A stretch of DNA of 64,000 bases. It comes from Bog-1198 sp963727045. Its GTDB lineage: Bacteria > Pseudomonadota > Gammaproteobacteria > Steroidobacterales > Steroidobacteraceae. Shown piece by piece: positions 46,899-55,972 of this stretch; within the stretch, counting starts at the first letter, position 1; each line of letters begins with the position of its first letter. The notes beneath the pieces were generated by a model. The model did not search any database and was not told where the DNA came from. It worked only from the letters and a program-made list of their open reading frames with translations. The position numbers and the translations under genes were made by a program. The stretch lies in contig CAVSES010000002.1 of assembly GCA_963727045.1 (NCBI GenBank), positions 1,054,001 to 1,118,000 on the forward strand. Reading direction: 5' to 3'.

Positions 46899-47810
46899 AT
46901 GCGGACTCGACGTCTGGTTTTGAGTGTCGGGTTGGCGCTCGCGCTGGCCGCGTGCGGCAAACCTCAATCCGCCAATGAGCGCGCACATCCGGAGGCGCCG
47001 AACGTAGCACCGGTGCCAACCGTCGCGCCGCGCACGGCAGCCACTCAGCAGAAGGCGCCCGAGCAGGCTTCCGATCTGCCGTCAAAGATCACCCGGATGA
47101 ATGAGGATGGTTCCGAGACCGTCGAGGACGTGCCAAGCGACAGCGGCGCACACAACCCCTTGCTGGCCGCAGTCGCCTCCACGGTCGCGGCCTCGACATC
47201 CACGGCATCCGCCGCGGCGACCGAGGGTTCTGCCTGGCAGGATGGCGTCAACTACACGCGAATCGTCCCGGCTCAGCCAACGTCGGTTCCCGCGGGCCAG
47301 GTCGAGGTACTCGAATTCTTTTGGTACGCATGCCCTCACTGCAACGGGATCGATCCTCTGGTCGAATCGTGGAGAAAGACCAAGCCCGCCTACGTCAGCT
47401 TTTCGCGCGTTCACGTCATGTGGAACGAAGGCCATCGTGCCCTGGCGCGGCTGTATTACACGCTGGAGAGCATGGGCAAGTTGGAACAGCTACACAGCGA
47501 AATTTTCAAGGAAATTCATGTGAATGGCGATCCTTTGGTCGCCGCCGATCCCATGGAATCGGAACGCATGCAGGCGGCATTCGTCAAGAAGTTCGGAATT
47601 TCCGAGACCGCTTTCAGGGATGCCTATCATTCCATGCCGGTGGATATTGCACTCCAAAGGGCCGATACGCTGGTTCAGCGGTACCGAATCGACGGCGTTC
47701 CCCGATTCATCGTGAACGGCAAGTATGTCGCCGACGTTGCGTCGGCCGGCAGCGCGGACAGGTTGATCGCCTTGGTCGGCGATCTCGCGGTACAAGAGCA
47801 CAAGCGTTAG
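46899..47810 (+). CDS. dsbA: Thiol:disulfide interchange protein DsbA, lipoprotein form
   Basis: 303 residues, about 90 longer than E. coli DsbA. Lipobox LAAC with Cys19, then a disordered linker to about residue 112, then the thioredoxin fold with active site CPHC at 145-148 and cis-Pro in GVPRFIV. Introduces disulfides in the periplasm. In beta- and gammaproteobacteria cytochrome c4 and dsbA are common neighbours. Confidence 0.92.
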   Translation: MRTRRLVLSVGLALALAACGKPQSANERAHPEAPNVAPVPTVAPRTAATQQKAPEQASDLPSKITRMNEDGSETVEDVPSDSGAHNPLLAAVASTVAASTSTASAAATEGSAWQDGVNYTRIVPAQPTSVPAGQVEVLEFFWYACPHCNGIDPLVESWRKTKPAYVSFSRVHVMWNEGHRALARLYYTLESMGKLEQLHSEIFKEIHVNGDPLVAADPMESERMQAAFVKKFGISETAFRDAYHSMPVDIALQRADTLVQRYRIDGVPRFIVNGKYVADVASAGSADRLIALVGDLAVQEHKR

Positions 47811-47817
47811 CGCGGGC

Positions 47818-48204
47818 ATGCGTACCCACACCGGTGGCTGCCACTGCGGGCGCGTACGCTTCGAAGTGGTCGCGCCGGCGAAGCTCAAGGTCGCGGACTG
47901 CAATTGTTCCATCTGCAGCAAATTCGGCTATCTGCACTTGATCGTGCCGGCGGATCGGTTCAAGTTGATAAGCGGTCGGGACGCTTTGGCGACTTATACG
48001 TTCAATACGCACGCCGCCAAGCATTTCTTCTGTTCCACCTGCGGCGTCAAATCCTTCTATATTCCTCGTTCGCACCCTGACGGCATCAGCGTCAACGCGC
48101 GCTGCATCGACAGCGACACCATAGAGTCGATGTCCGTGACGCCGTTCGACGGCCGCGACTGGGAGAAGGGCCGGGCCGAGTATCGCGATGCGCCCGATGG
48201 TTGA
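47818..48204 (+). CDS. GFA / CENP-V family zinc protein
   Basis: 128 residues. Zinc sites GGCHCGRVRFEV, CNCSICSKFG and FCSTCGVKSFYIPR. The family was named after glutathione-dependent formaldehyde-activating enzyme, but most members have no proven activity. One of four members in this window. Starts eight bases after dsbA. Confidence 0.92.
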   Translation: MRTHTGGCHCGRVRFEVVAPAKLKVADCNCSICSKFGYLHLIVPADRFKLISGRDALATYTFNTHAAKHFFCSTCGVKSFYIPRSHPDGISVNARCIDSDTIESMSVTPFDGRDWEKGRAEYRDAPDG

Positions 48205-48367
48205 GTGCGGCGCACGATCAACATAATGTCATTCGGTCCGTGAGTCGTGTCTACGCGCGGCGAATGGCCGGCGCAACCCGGGCGAAAGTGTGACGCACAT
48301 CGCACGATGTCCGCCTTCGGTTGGTGGAAGCTGAGCAAACCTGCAGGTTGCGAAGTCGCCCTTATCC

Positions 48368-49027
48368 ATGCCGGAATACCGCTCATTCCACGACACGCCG
48401 CCGATCGAACGTGCGGCACGTTGCACCAGCATCCGCGACAAGGTGTTGATGGGATTCATAGTATTCACGCTCGTCCGAACGAGCGAGGCATTGGCCGGCG
48501 ACCCGGCGACCCTCTCGATGGCGGGGCTCGATCCCCTGGCCGGCGAGTTTCCCTTGTCATCGTCCGCCGCCCCGGCGGCAAGCGCCTCGGTCTTTTCGGT
48601 CCAGGGCCTCCCAGAGGGCCAGAAGTTCTCCCCCACGGACTTTCGCCCGCGGAAGCATACGATCTTCGACGATGATCCCGCGCAGTCCTACCGCGACGCT
48701 CCGATGCTCCGAGGCACCACAGTATGGCAGCGGATGGCGGAGTACAAATCGCATGACCGGGTGCGACTGTTGACCCTGTGGGAAACGAGCGGCAGTTCAA
48801 TTTCTCTGCAAGCGGGCAAAAAGGGCGACCCATCGCTGCAGTGGAACAGCCGCCTGCTGAACCGAGGCGGCTCGACGCACGGACTTCTCGATCAATTATT
48901 CACCATGTCTCTGTCGCACGCAGGCAGCGGACTGCGAAATGCGGCGCGACCGGCTGCGTCGACTCTCGCTTCGAAGCAGGCCGAGAACCCCGTTGTTGCC
49001 ACTCTGAAAGGGCCCGTCCGCAACTAA
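48368..49027 (+). CDS. Hypothetical exported protein
   Basis: Up to 219 residues. A hydrophobic stretch MGFIVFTLVRTSEALA could be a signal peptide; ATG at 48449 with AAGGTG upstream would place it at the N-terminus (192 residues), whereas ATG 48368 adds 27 charged residues. The middle contains SISLQAGKKGDPSLQW. I do not recognise the family. Confidence 0.6.
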   Translation: MPEYRSFHDTPPIERAARCTSIRDKVLMGFIVFTLVRTSEALAGDPATLSMAGLDPLAGEFPLSSSAAPAASASVFSVQGLPEGQKFSPTDFRPRKHTIFDDDPAQSYRDAPMLRGTTVWQRMAEYKSHDRVRLLTLWETSGSSISLQAGKKGDPSLQWNSRLLNRGGSTHGLLDQLFTMSLSHAGSGLRNAARPAASTLASKQAENPVVATLKGPVRN

Positions 49028-49163
49028 GGCCATGCTGCGCGCCCCGCCCCTGCGGGCGATCGCCGCCGCTGGCGGGGCGTCGTCGAACCCTTCTTTTTGA
49101 TGTCGTGGGTTCGAGCGGCGACCTTCGATTGGCCGATTCAGCGATTAAAATCGATGTGTAAAA

Positions 49164-49240
49164 TGGTGCGCCCGGCGGGATTCGAACCCACGACCCTCGG
49201 CTTCGGAGGCCGATACTCTATCCAGCTGAGCTACAGGCGC
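49164..49240 (-). tRNA. tRNA-Arg (anticodon CCG)
   Basis: Full cloverleaf on the minus strand. The acceptor stem GCGCCTG pairs with CGGGCGC, discriminator A and encoded CCA at 49164-49166. D arm TAGCTCAGCTGGATAGAG, anticodon loop CTCCGAA, T arm GGTTCGAATCC. Followed on the same strand by nothing coding in the near 120 bp. Confidence 0.97.
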
Positions 49241-49292
49241 ATGTTACGGGTTGGCGATACTACTCGCCGTCGGCAAGCCGCGTCCAGCACCG

Positions 49293-49706
49293 TCATTTGC
49301 TTGCGTACAGGACCAGTTGCGTGCAGCGGAACAAGGCGAGGGTCTTGCCGGACTCCTTGTGAGTAACCACCGCATCCCACACCTGGGTCGTCCTGCCGAG
49401 GTGCGCGGGTTTTGCGCTCGCTAGAATTGTCCCTTCGCGCGCGGTGCCCAGGTGATTGGACTTGGTTTCGATTGTCGTGAAACCGATCGCACCCGGAGGT
49501 AGATTGGCAATACATCCGTATCCGGCACAGGTGTCCGCGAGAGTGACCACAGCGCCCGCGTGGAGAAATCCATTGGGCGCCATGAGCGTCTCGTTGATCG
49601 GCAGCTCGCCTTTCACTTCCGATTCGGCCGATTGCGTAATCACGATCCCAAGATGACCCGGCAATTTGCCGACACCGATCTTGTTCAAATGCTCGAGTGT
49701 GATCAT
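49293..49706 (-). CDS. PaaI-family hotdog thioesterase
   Basis: 137 residues. Hotdog helix motif PNGFLHAGAVVTLADTCAGYG (about 44-64). ATG 49706 lies 17 bp after the stop of the small membrane protein, in one transcription unit with it and the carbonic anhydrase gene. Substrate unknown; differs clearly from the thioesterase at 38486. Confidence 0.88.
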   Translation of the reverse strand: MITLEHLNKIGVGKLPGHLGIVITQSAESEVKGELPINETLMAPNGFLHAGAVVTLADTCAGYGCIANLPPGAIGFTTIETKSNHLGTAREGTILASAKPAHLGRTTQVWDAVVTHKESGKTLALFRCTQLVLYASK

Positions 49707-49722
49707 TGAAATTCCCGTGGCA

Positions 49723-49902
49723 TCACCTGCGCTCTCGGCGCGTCCGGGCCAGAGCGACGAAGACAAGCCCCAATACGATGAATGCGAGCAAGAGTCCGGA
49801 CGTCTTGAGCAACGAAAGGTAGCATTGCAGCAGCACCGCCGCCCAAGCGAGCGCCGCGAGTGAAATGGCAAATGCTCTGTGTTCTGGCACCATCCCCTGC
49901 AT
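49723..49902 (-). CDS. Small two-helix membrane protein
   Basis: 59 residues, too short for most gene callers. Helices at about 10-30 and 34-50, ending in a positively charged tail (RTRRERR). It lies between carbonic anhydrase (19 bp upstream) and the thioesterase on the same strand. Start at ATG 49902 (an internal ATG at 49893 is possible). Coding status is supported by hydrophobicity and spacing only. Confidence 0.5.
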   Translation of the reverse strand: MQGMVPEHRAFAISLAALAWAAVLLQCYLSLLKTSGLLLAFIVLGLVFVALARTRRERR

Positions 49903-49920
49903 CGGACGAACTGACGCCGT

Positions 49921-50553
49921 CTATTCGCCGGTGTCCGAGGAGGCGTCAAAGAAATCGACGACGCCGGTCGCCAGGGAATACTCGGCGCCGACGACCAAGA
50001 GTCCGGCCTTTTGAATGAGATGCTCGATGATATCCGAGCCGTGTCGAAGTTGTCTCACCGAAGCGCGGATATTGGCGCGTACCGCGGCGCGGCCCAAGGC
50101 GGGCAGATCATGTCGTAGCTCGGTCGCCAAGAGACCTTCGACGGAGGGCCGAATCAGATCGACTATGGAGTGCAGATTGCGGGATTGATTTTCGATCGGC
50201 CGCTGCAGCTGCTCCAGCGTAGTTGCGATGGCGCCGCACTGCGTGTGACCCAACACCACCACGAGGCGCGTACCGAATTGTTCCGCGGCAAACTCCACGC
50301 TGCCGATCAGGGAGGGCGCGACGATGTTGCCGGCGACGCGAATGACGAACAGGTCTCCCAAGCCTTGATCGAAGACGATCTCGACCGGTACCCGCGAATC
50401 TGAACATCCGAGAATGGCGGCGAATGGCTCTTGGCGCGTGGCCAGTTCGAGCCGGCGCGCTCGACCACCGGTGGCATCGCGATTGCTGATGTCCGACACG
50501 AAGCGGCGGTTTCCGTCCTGCAAGAGCGCGAGCGCTTCCCGTGCCGGGATCAT
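49921..50553 (-). CDS. Beta-type carbonic anhydrase
   Basis: 210 residues. Zinc ligands and active site: CSDSRVPVE (Cys, Asp, Arg) and HTQCGAI (His, Cys). Interconverts CO2 and bicarbonate. Followed by two genes of the same strand in a short unit. ATG at 50553. Confidence 0.95.
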   Translation of the reverse strand: MIPAREALALLQDGNRRFVSDISNRDATGGRARRLELATRQEPFAAILGCSDSRVPVEIVFDQGLGDLFVIRVAGNIVAPSLIGSVEFAAEQFGTRLVVVLGHTQCGAIATTLEQLQRPIENQSRNLHSIVDLIRPSVEGLLATELRHDLPALGRAAVRANIRASVRQLRHGSDIIEHLIQKAGLLVVGAEYSLATGVVDFFDASSDTGE

Positions 50554-50627
50554 CGTCGATTCACTTCAACGAGGGGTCGATGCCGGCGCTTCTGCGGCAG
50601 GTGCGCATCGACCGGCAAAGGCGCGAA

Positions 50628-50852
50628 TTACGAGGCACGTCCCGCGGAACTTCCGCGATATCCGAATAATCGCGCGGGCAGAAAAAGCAGTGCTCGCAGC
50701 AACGCGAACATGGCATCGAGCGTAATGCCAACCACACGAAACGGCAGAGACAGGAGCCACACGAATGGCCAAAGAATGATGGCCAGGATTGCCAGGGGCC
50801 AGCACAACACCAGCAGCAGGCACCAGCCGACGATCACCAGCAACGCTCTCAC
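50628..50852 (-). CDS. Small membrane protein
   Basis: 74 residues starting at GTG 50852 with CGGAG nine bases upstream. Two long hydrophobic segments (about 2-36 and 42-62), then a positive end RLFGYRGSSAGRAS. Function unknown. Confidence 0.65.
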   Translation of the reverse strand: MRALLVIVGWCLLLVLCWPLAILAIILWPFVWLLSLPFRVVGITLDAMFALLRALLFLPARLFGYRGSSAGRAS

Positions 50853-50947
50853 AGAATTTCTCCGCTCATGGATGCAACATTAGCATACCGCCCGACGACG
50901 GAGTGCATAGGCTGCAGTGACCCCCAATACCGTCGGCAACAGCCGGA

Positions 50948-51424
50948 TCAATTGACGACCCGCTGTTCCAATTGCGCGAGCACCAGCGGCCATGCCTGCC
51001 GATGGCGGTCTCGTGCAGCCTCGCCGGCAAAGCCCGCGTGCTGGAGGCTGAGCCGCGTGGTGCGGCCAATGGGTTGCAGTTCCACCGTGACGACAGTTTC
51101 TGCGCCGTCGGTCCCGCCAGGTCCCGTCACCCATGTGAGCTCGACCAGTTTGTTGGGAATCAGCCGGAGAAAGCGGCCGTAGTGGGGATGGCGCTCGACC
51201 GTCGCGCGGCCTTCCGGCTTGAACTCGGTTTCGAAAAAGAAAACGGCGTTGATCTCGGCGGTCATCACCAGGGAGCCGGGGGCGGCAAACCAACGTTCAA
51301 AACCCGTGGTCCAGGCTTCATACAGGATCACCGGCGTCGTCGCGAAGTCTCTTTCGACATTAAGGTCGTATGGCCGCGCCGAAAAGTCGGGGATTCGGAT
51401 GACGGGCTCCTCGGTGTTGCTCAT
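50948..51424 (-). CDS. SRPBCC (AHSA1-like) domain protein
   Basis: 158 residues of the START-like fold: VERDFATTPVILYEAWTT and WFAAPGSLVMTAEINA, ending in the family helix RDRHRQAWPLVLAQLEQ. Members bind lipids or act as stress chaperones. No further specificity visible. Confidence 0.85.
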   Translation of the reverse strand: MSNTEEPVIRIPDFSARPYDLNVERDFATTPVILYEAWTTGFERWFAAPGSLVMTAEINAVFFFETEFKPEGRATVERHPHYGRFLRLIPNKLVELTWVTGPGGTDGAETVVTVELQPIGRTTRLSLQHAGFAGEAARDRHRQAWPLVLAQLEQRVVN

Positions 51425-51458
51425 GATGGTGAGTCAGCGCCAATCGATTGCGGATGAA

Positions 51459-51968
51459 TCACTGACGCCGGCGGGGGAACTTCTCCAGCAGTGCAGCGCG
51501 ACGCTGCAAGCTCTCCGCGGGCCAGCGCACAGATGCCTTATAGTACTCGGTCTCCGCCGGGATATCGCGCGGCAACTCGACCCACGGCTGTTTCGACGCC
51601 GTGTAGATGTGAATGTCGGGCGGCAGTCGCGAGGGCTCGTCGAGCGTTCCCACACGGACAAAACGAATGGCTTCGCCGGCGCCTGCATAGGTGCTCCAAA
51701 GGGCCACTTCGCAAGTTGGGCAGCGCGAGATCCGCTGGCCCTTGCCGCTTTGGGACGGCGTGTCGATGACCACGACGTCGCCCGCCAGCAATTGCACACG
51801 ATCCGCTTCGATCATGGCATTGAGCGCAAATGCGGAGCCGGTCTCTCGCTGGCACCAGAGGCAGTGGCAACAGTGAACGAACAGCGGCTTGCTCAACATG
51901 CGATAGCGGACCAAGCGGCAGGTGCAGCCGCCGTCGGAAAAGCCGTTGGTCGTAGAAGGTTCGCTCAA
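51459..51968 (-). CDS. GFA / CENP-V family zinc protein
   Basis: 169 residues from TTG 51968, which overlaps the RidA stop by four bases and has GAAGGAA seven bases ahead. Zinc motifs GGCTCRLVRYRM, CCHCLWCQRETG and RCPTCEVALW. Distal gene of a GFA-RidA-GFA set. Confidence 0.85.
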   Translation of the reverse strand: MSEPSTTNGFSDGGCTCRLVRYRMLSKPLFVHCCHCLWCQRETGSAFALNAMIEADRVQLLAGDVVVIDTPSQSGKGQRISRCPTCEVALWSTYAGAGEAIRFVRVGTLDEPSRLPPDIHIYTASKQPWVELPRDIPAETEYYKASVRWPAESLQRRAALLEKFPRRRQ

Positions 51969-52351
51969 GCAGTGTTCCTTCGGGCGGTCACTTCGATCTC
52001 GATTTGCATGCGTGGATCGGCCAATCCGGCGGATATCATCGTCGCTGCGGGACGAACCTCGCCCAAATACTTGCGCAATATCGGCCAGCATTCGGGGAAT
52101 CGCGCGGCGTTCGGCAGCAAATAGGTGACTCGCACGACGTCCGCCAATTCAGCGCCGGCCTGCCTCAACGCCGACCGGATGTTTTTGAAACACTGCTCGG
52201 TTTGCTCCGGCAACTGGTCGGAAATGGTCATGGTCGCATAGTCGAAGCCTGTGGTGCCGGACACGAATACCCACTCGCCATCCACGACCGCTCGTGAATA
52301 GCCGATGTCTTTTTCGAATTGAGATCCCGAACTGATCAATTTTCGCGTCAT
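51965..52351 (-). CDS. RidA family deaminase
   Basis: 128 residues. Family hallmarks: YSRAVVDGEWVFVSGTTGFD and the end LADPRMQIEIEVTA. RidA proteins hydrolyse reactive enamine/imine intermediates. The conserved Arg of the active type corresponds to R in GLADPRMQIEIE. Start and stop overlap its neighbours by four bases each. Confidence 0.9.
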   Translation of the reverse strand: MTRKLISSGSQFEKDIGYSRAVVDGEWVFVSGTTGFDYATMTISDQLPEQTEQCFKNIRSALRQAGAELADVVRVTYLLPNAARFPECWPILRKYLGEVRPAATMISAGLADPRMQIEIEVTARRNTA

Positions 52352-52746
52352 TGAACGCTCCTTGGATAATGTGCTCGAGCTTCATCCGCAGTCTGCCACG
52401 GCACGCGATGATCGAGCCACGTTTCCAGCGTCGGCGGAAACAAGGTCGGGTTGTCCAGAGACGCCGTGGTGATATCGATGGTCGTGGGGCTCGCTATGTT
52501 TTCGTAGGCAAGCTGGCTTCCACACGTGCCGCAAAACTGCCGCACGACTCCCTGAGACGATCGGTATGTGCGCGGGCTCCCCGATAGAATTTCGACCTGT
52601 CCGCGATCGAACGTCAACCAGGCCACTGTCGGCGCGGCACTCGCTCTTCGGCACGTGGAGCAGTGACAAATGGTGGAGAAGGTGGGCTCTCCCGAAATGC
52701 GAAACCGAATCGCCGAACAGAGGCAACCCCCTTGAATGATTTGCAT
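52348..52746 (-). CDS. GFA / CENP-V family zinc protein
   Basis: 132 residues. GGCLCSAIRFRISG, CHCSTCRRASA and FCGTCGSQLAYE are the zinc sites. First gene of the GFA-RidA-GFA set, overlapping RidA by an ATGA. Confidence 0.9.
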   Translation of the reverse strand: MQIIQGGCLCSAIRFRISGEPTFSTICHCSTCRRASAAPTVAWLTFDRGQVEILSGSPRTYRSSQGVVRQFCGTCGSQLAYENIASPTTIDITTASLDNPTLFPPTLETWLDHRVPWQTADEARAHYPRSVQ

Positions 52747-53025
52747 GACCTTTCTCCCGTCTGGCGTGGGACGCTTCGAGTGTTGGCCGGAATATTATCA
52801 AGTCAGCACCGCTGCGAATACGCTGACCATCAAGGGTGCGACGATGAATCGGGTACCGAGCGCCTGCAGGTGACTGTGCACAATCGAGTGCTGAAGCCGG
52901 TCGTGTCGGGCACTCGCCATCGATTGACGGTCCCCTGGTCGTTGAAGGTACTGAGCGCGAATGCCTGGCTGCGGCGCTGGCCTGCCGAGATCCTCGGTGT
53001 GGGTGTGCGTTCCGAACACGTGCAC
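52747..53025 (-). other. Intergenic stretch of 279 bp without convincing gene
   Basis: Short open frames on both strands have no recognisable features. A minus-strand frame ending GTRFIVAPLMVSVFAAVLT looks membrane-like at its last 20 residues, but its first half is not protein-like. I see no terminator or promoter with good matches. Confidence 0.4.
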
Positions 53026-53610
53026 TCACCGGCCGAACTTTGATCTGTCGGCTGCGTGCCGCCGGTCGAAGTACCACAATCCGCCCGAGAATCCGTACCA
53101 CCACCATGCGGCAATCCACCACGGACCCAGATGCAAACCGTGGCTTGCGGTGATCAGCGCGGCGAGCGTGGCGGACACGCAGCCGACGGCAATCACAACG
53201 AGTGCTCCCAGGCGGAGTAAACGGATTCCGCACCACCGGATGAGGATGCCATATGCTAGTGCGCCCAATGCGGCGCACGACCCGAGTAGTGAATAGCCGG
53301 CGATATTGCCGGGTGCGGTGCCCAACATTGGGCGCCCTAAAAGTGCACCATGTAGGGCCGCGACGCTCAGCCCCGCGGCCGCGGCGATGAACAAGAAGAG
53401 CCGCCATGGCGGTTGACGTGCCCGGACCGAGAGTGCCAGCGCCGAAGCATGCAGCGCTCCATAGGTTGCGAACCCGATGGACAAGCTGCTGTTGAGATGC
53501 AGGCGGCCCATCACTGCAATCAACGCGCAGAAACAGGTTAGCAGCAGGAAATGCCGTCGGTAACGAAAATGATCCGTCAATTCGGTAGGGAAATCAGCCG
53601 TGACATGCAC
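53026..53610 (-). CDS. Multi-helix membrane protein of unknown function
   Basis: 194 residues, GTG start 53610 seven bases after the Mpo1-like stop, with AAGAG upstream. Five to six hydrophobic helices; the last loop has WWIAAWWWYGFSGG. No known family. Confidence 0.65.
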   Translation of the reverse strand: MHVTADFPTELTDHFRYRRHFLLLTCFCALIAVMGRLHLNSSLSIGFATYGALHASALALSVRARQPPWRLFLFIAAAAGLSVAALHGALLGRPMLGTAPGNIAGYSLLGSCAALGALAYGILIRWCGIRLLRLGALVVIAVGCVSATLAALITASHGLHLGPWWIAAWWWYGFSGGLWYFDRRHAADRSKFGR

Positions 53611-53616
53611 GCGCTC

Positions 53617-53928
53617 TTACATCCGCACTTTGCCAGTCAGCAGATCCCACCAGAGCCGCCAGTCGCCCATCAAGCTGTACCATGGATATTTGAAGGTGGC
53701 CGGCTTATTGTGCTCGAAGAAAAAGTGACCGACCCAGGCGAACGCGTAGCCTTGCACAAAGGCCAGCGCAACGAACCACCACCATTGAGTCACCACTGCG
53801 GCGATGAGCAAGGCGGCGGCTATGCTCGTTCCGGTGAAATGCAGACGCCGGCAAATCGGATTCGAGTGTTCGCCCAAATAGAATGGGTAGAAGTCCTTGA
53901 AAGTCCGAAATGACTTCGCATCGTTCAT
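53617..53928 (-). CDS. Mpo1/YGL010w-like (DUF962) membrane protein
   Basis: 103 residues. Opening FRTFKDFYPFYLGEHSNPICRR and FVQGYAFAWVGHFFFEHNKP contain the His residues conserved in Mpo1 dioxygenases, which in yeast shorten 2-hydroxy fatty acids. Two membrane helices. ATG 53928. Confidence 0.88.
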   Translation of the reverse strand: MNDAKSFRTFKDFYPFYLGEHSNPICRRLHFTGTSIAAALLIAAVVTQWWWFVALAFVQGYAFAWVGHFFFEHNKPATFKYPWYSLMGDWRLWWDLLTGKVRM

Positions 53929-53993
53929 TGAAACTGTCCGCAGCAGAACAATCTGTGATGGCGGGATGTCGACCTTGACGAAATATAGTCCCG

Positions 53994-54422
53994 CTACTTG
54001 GCCCAGTACAACTTCATTCCGAGCCACGGGAACGAAAAGTACTTGAATGGTTTCATATCCGCCTGAAGCCTGCGCAGGCGGCCATGTTCGTCGTATTGAT
54101 ATAGCACGCGCACCTCCGAATCCCGATAGTAATGACAGATCTTGTTTTGAATCGGAACCGAGACGTACAACAGATCTCCCGGCCCGCAGCTGTCAATGAA
54201 GCTCGGCCTCGACACCTGGCACTCGGCCGCCGAGATTTTCTGAACCGAGGCCCGGGGCGGGCTCCAGAATGCCTGCGCCGATGCAACAGACGCGAATGTG
54301 GGCTTGTTGTCCCGGATCTCGCGAGCCACTTTGTCGAATTCGGCCGTGCATGCGCCTTCCGTGAAAAACGGGGGCATGAGCACCAACCAAATCACCACAA
54401 TAACTATGAATACCCGGATCAT
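53994..54422 (-). CDS. Hypothetical exported protein
   Basis: 142 residues with a clear signal peptide (MIRVFIVIVVIWLVLMPPFF). Four Cys in the mature part (CTAEF, ECQV, DSCGPG, KICHYY) could form two disulfides. Family unknown. Confidence 0.65.
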   Translation of the reverse strand: MIRVFIVIVVIWLVLMPPFFTEGACTAEFDKVAREIRDNKPTFASVASAQAFWSPPRASVQKISAAECQVSRPSFIDSCGPGDLLYVSVPIQNKICHYYRDSEVRVLYQYDEHGRLRRLQADMKPFKYFSFPWLGMKLYWAK

Positions 54423-54626
54423 GGCGGCCGACGCCTATCGCGGAGGTGGCCTGCTCGCGTCATGTTTCGGTACTGTGAATCCCACCCGGCCGAGACTGGA
54501 TGCAAAAAGCGGCGTGCCGCAGTCGGCGCAAAGGCAGTGGCAATTGGCCATGCGCAGCGGTGCATACATAGCGAACCTCACCGCATGCGCAGCCGCCCGT
54601 GAACGACACCGGGACCGTCATTGGGT

Positions 54627-54950
54627 CTACCCTTTTCGATCAAGAATGTAACCGACAACAGGCGGCAGAATCAGCAACATAAGGACGACGGGCGAATACG
54701 AAGATGCCAGTATCAAGGACATCGCCACAACCTCTCCAAACATGTATTCCGCCAGTGAACATGCCCTGCGCCCCGACAAGCCGGGGAAAAACCCCCCGCA
54801 TTTGCCGTCGTACGATAGACCCATACGGACGGCATAAACGGCCGCGAGGCCGAGAATCAGGGCGAATGCCACATACACGCCTCGTCGAAAGTGCCGCCGC
54901 TCCGGCCGCCTCACAGCGCCTCCGAACGAAGACGCGTACTCATATGACAT
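54627..54950 (-). CDS. Hypothetical membrane protein
   Basis: 107 residues from ATG 54950. Two hydrophobic segments (about 25-42 and 75-100) around a Cys pair (GKCGGFFPGLSGRRAC). Family unknown. Confidence 0.55.
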   Translation of the reverse strand: MSYEYASSFGGAVRRPERRHFRRGVYVAFALILGLAAVYAVRMGLSYDGKCGGFFPGLSGRRACSLAEYMFGEVVAMSLILASSYSPVVLMLLILPPVVGYILDRKG

Positions 54951-55028
54951 GCATCTGCCCACGGGTCTTCGAACACCGCCCGTTCGTGACTCATTTGCGC
55001 CGTGCTCCGTATCGGTCGATCTATGTGT

Positions 55029-55457
55029 CTAACGTTGAGCGCTAAATTCAACAGTTGCAATCCAATTGCGCTTTCGTCGAGCGAGCCGAGCATCCGTCTC
55101 TTCGCCGTCGAAGCTGGCCGGTAGACGCCTAACCAGAGCGGGCTCCACCCCCTCGAAGGCATTAACGCTAACCACGGCATAAGTCCTACCGTCGATTCGG
55201 CTCGTCACCACGGGTACTATGCCGCAGCGGGCGCACGTATGAAAAGTCGCCGTCCGGGTACCGAAGGCATACTCGGATACCAGCGATGCATCCTGTATGG
55301 CCACTTTGAGCGCTCCTCTTGGATTGGACGTCCACAGGCCGCCGTGTTTGATGCAAAACGAGCATCCGCAGGCGCGCGCGGGTATCTCGACGGGGTCGGG
55401 TTCCCAGGTCATTGCGAAGGAGATATTTCCGCAGTGGCATCCACCCTGGATTACCAT
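55029..55457 (-). CDS. GFA / CENP-V family zinc protein
   Basis: 142 residues. GGCHCGNISFAM, CGCSFCIKHGG and CARCGIVPVV give the zinc sites. ATG 55457 directly precedes the first zinc motif; the frame extends upstream without a ribosome site. Fourth family member of the window. Confidence 0.88.
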   Translation of the reverse strand: MVIQGGCHCGNISFAMTWEPDPVEIPARACGCSFCIKHGGLWTSNPRGALKVAIQDASLVSEYAFGTRTATFHTCARCGIVPVVTSRIDGRTYAVVSVNAFEGVEPALVRRLPASFDGEETDARLARRKRNWIATVEFSAQR

Positions 55458-55642
55458 ACATGCAGCATCTTGCGGTCGAGTTGAGTGCTGCCAACGGTCA
55501 TGCAAACCTCCGACACTTATTGATCATGACGCTTGATCATGACGCGCCTTTTCTGCCGACGTCAAAGACCGCGAGTCAAATAGTGATTCCATGGTCTTAG
55601 CACGATCGTAGTCGATGCCTGGTCGGGCGCACCGAATCTCGA

Positions 55643-55972
55643 TCAATGCCGCTCATCGATCGGTTCGACCACCATGGCAGTCCCATAACACAGGACCTCC
55701 GCCGCACCGACCATCGGTCCGGTGTCATACCTGACGCCCACAACCGCGTTTGCCCCGAGCTTTCTCGCGTGAGACAGCATGAGTTGGAATGATTCCTCCC
55801 GTGCTGCTTCACAGAGATTGGAAAAAATGCCGGCTCGACCGCCGAGAAGAGTTCTGAGTCCCCCAATGATGCTCAGAGGAAGGGACCTCGTGCGCACCGT
55901 AATCCCTCGAACCACACCGAGGGACCTCATCATTCGAAAACCCGCAAGCTCAAATGTCGTGGTTGTGTGCAT
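55643..55972 (-). CDS. YbjQ / UPF0145 family protein
   Basis: 109 residues. Typical: SLGVVRGITVRTRSL and SHARKLGANAVVGVRYD. The family forms a pentameric beta-alpha ring and is annotated as putative heavy-metal binding. Function unclear. Confidence 0.88.
   Translation of the reverse strand: MHTTTTFELAGFRMMRSLGVVRGITVRTRSLPLSIIGGLRTLLGGRAGIFSNLCEAAREESFQLMLSHARKLGANAVVGVRYDTGPMVGAAEVLCYGTAMVVEPIDERH

Noticed and set aside
49164..49240. tRNA-Arg as attachment site of a genomic island
   Set aside because: No second copy of the tRNA 3' end and no integrase or transposase was noticed in the window.
52798..53025. Open frame on minus with a membrane-like end
   Set aside because: First half is not protein-like, no ribosome site, no family resemblance.
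55018..55135. GTTAGAC and GTTAGGC-like motifs that recall integron attC sites near the fourth GFA gene
   Set aside because: Both are in the same orientation and one is inside the coding region; no paired arms or integrase were found.
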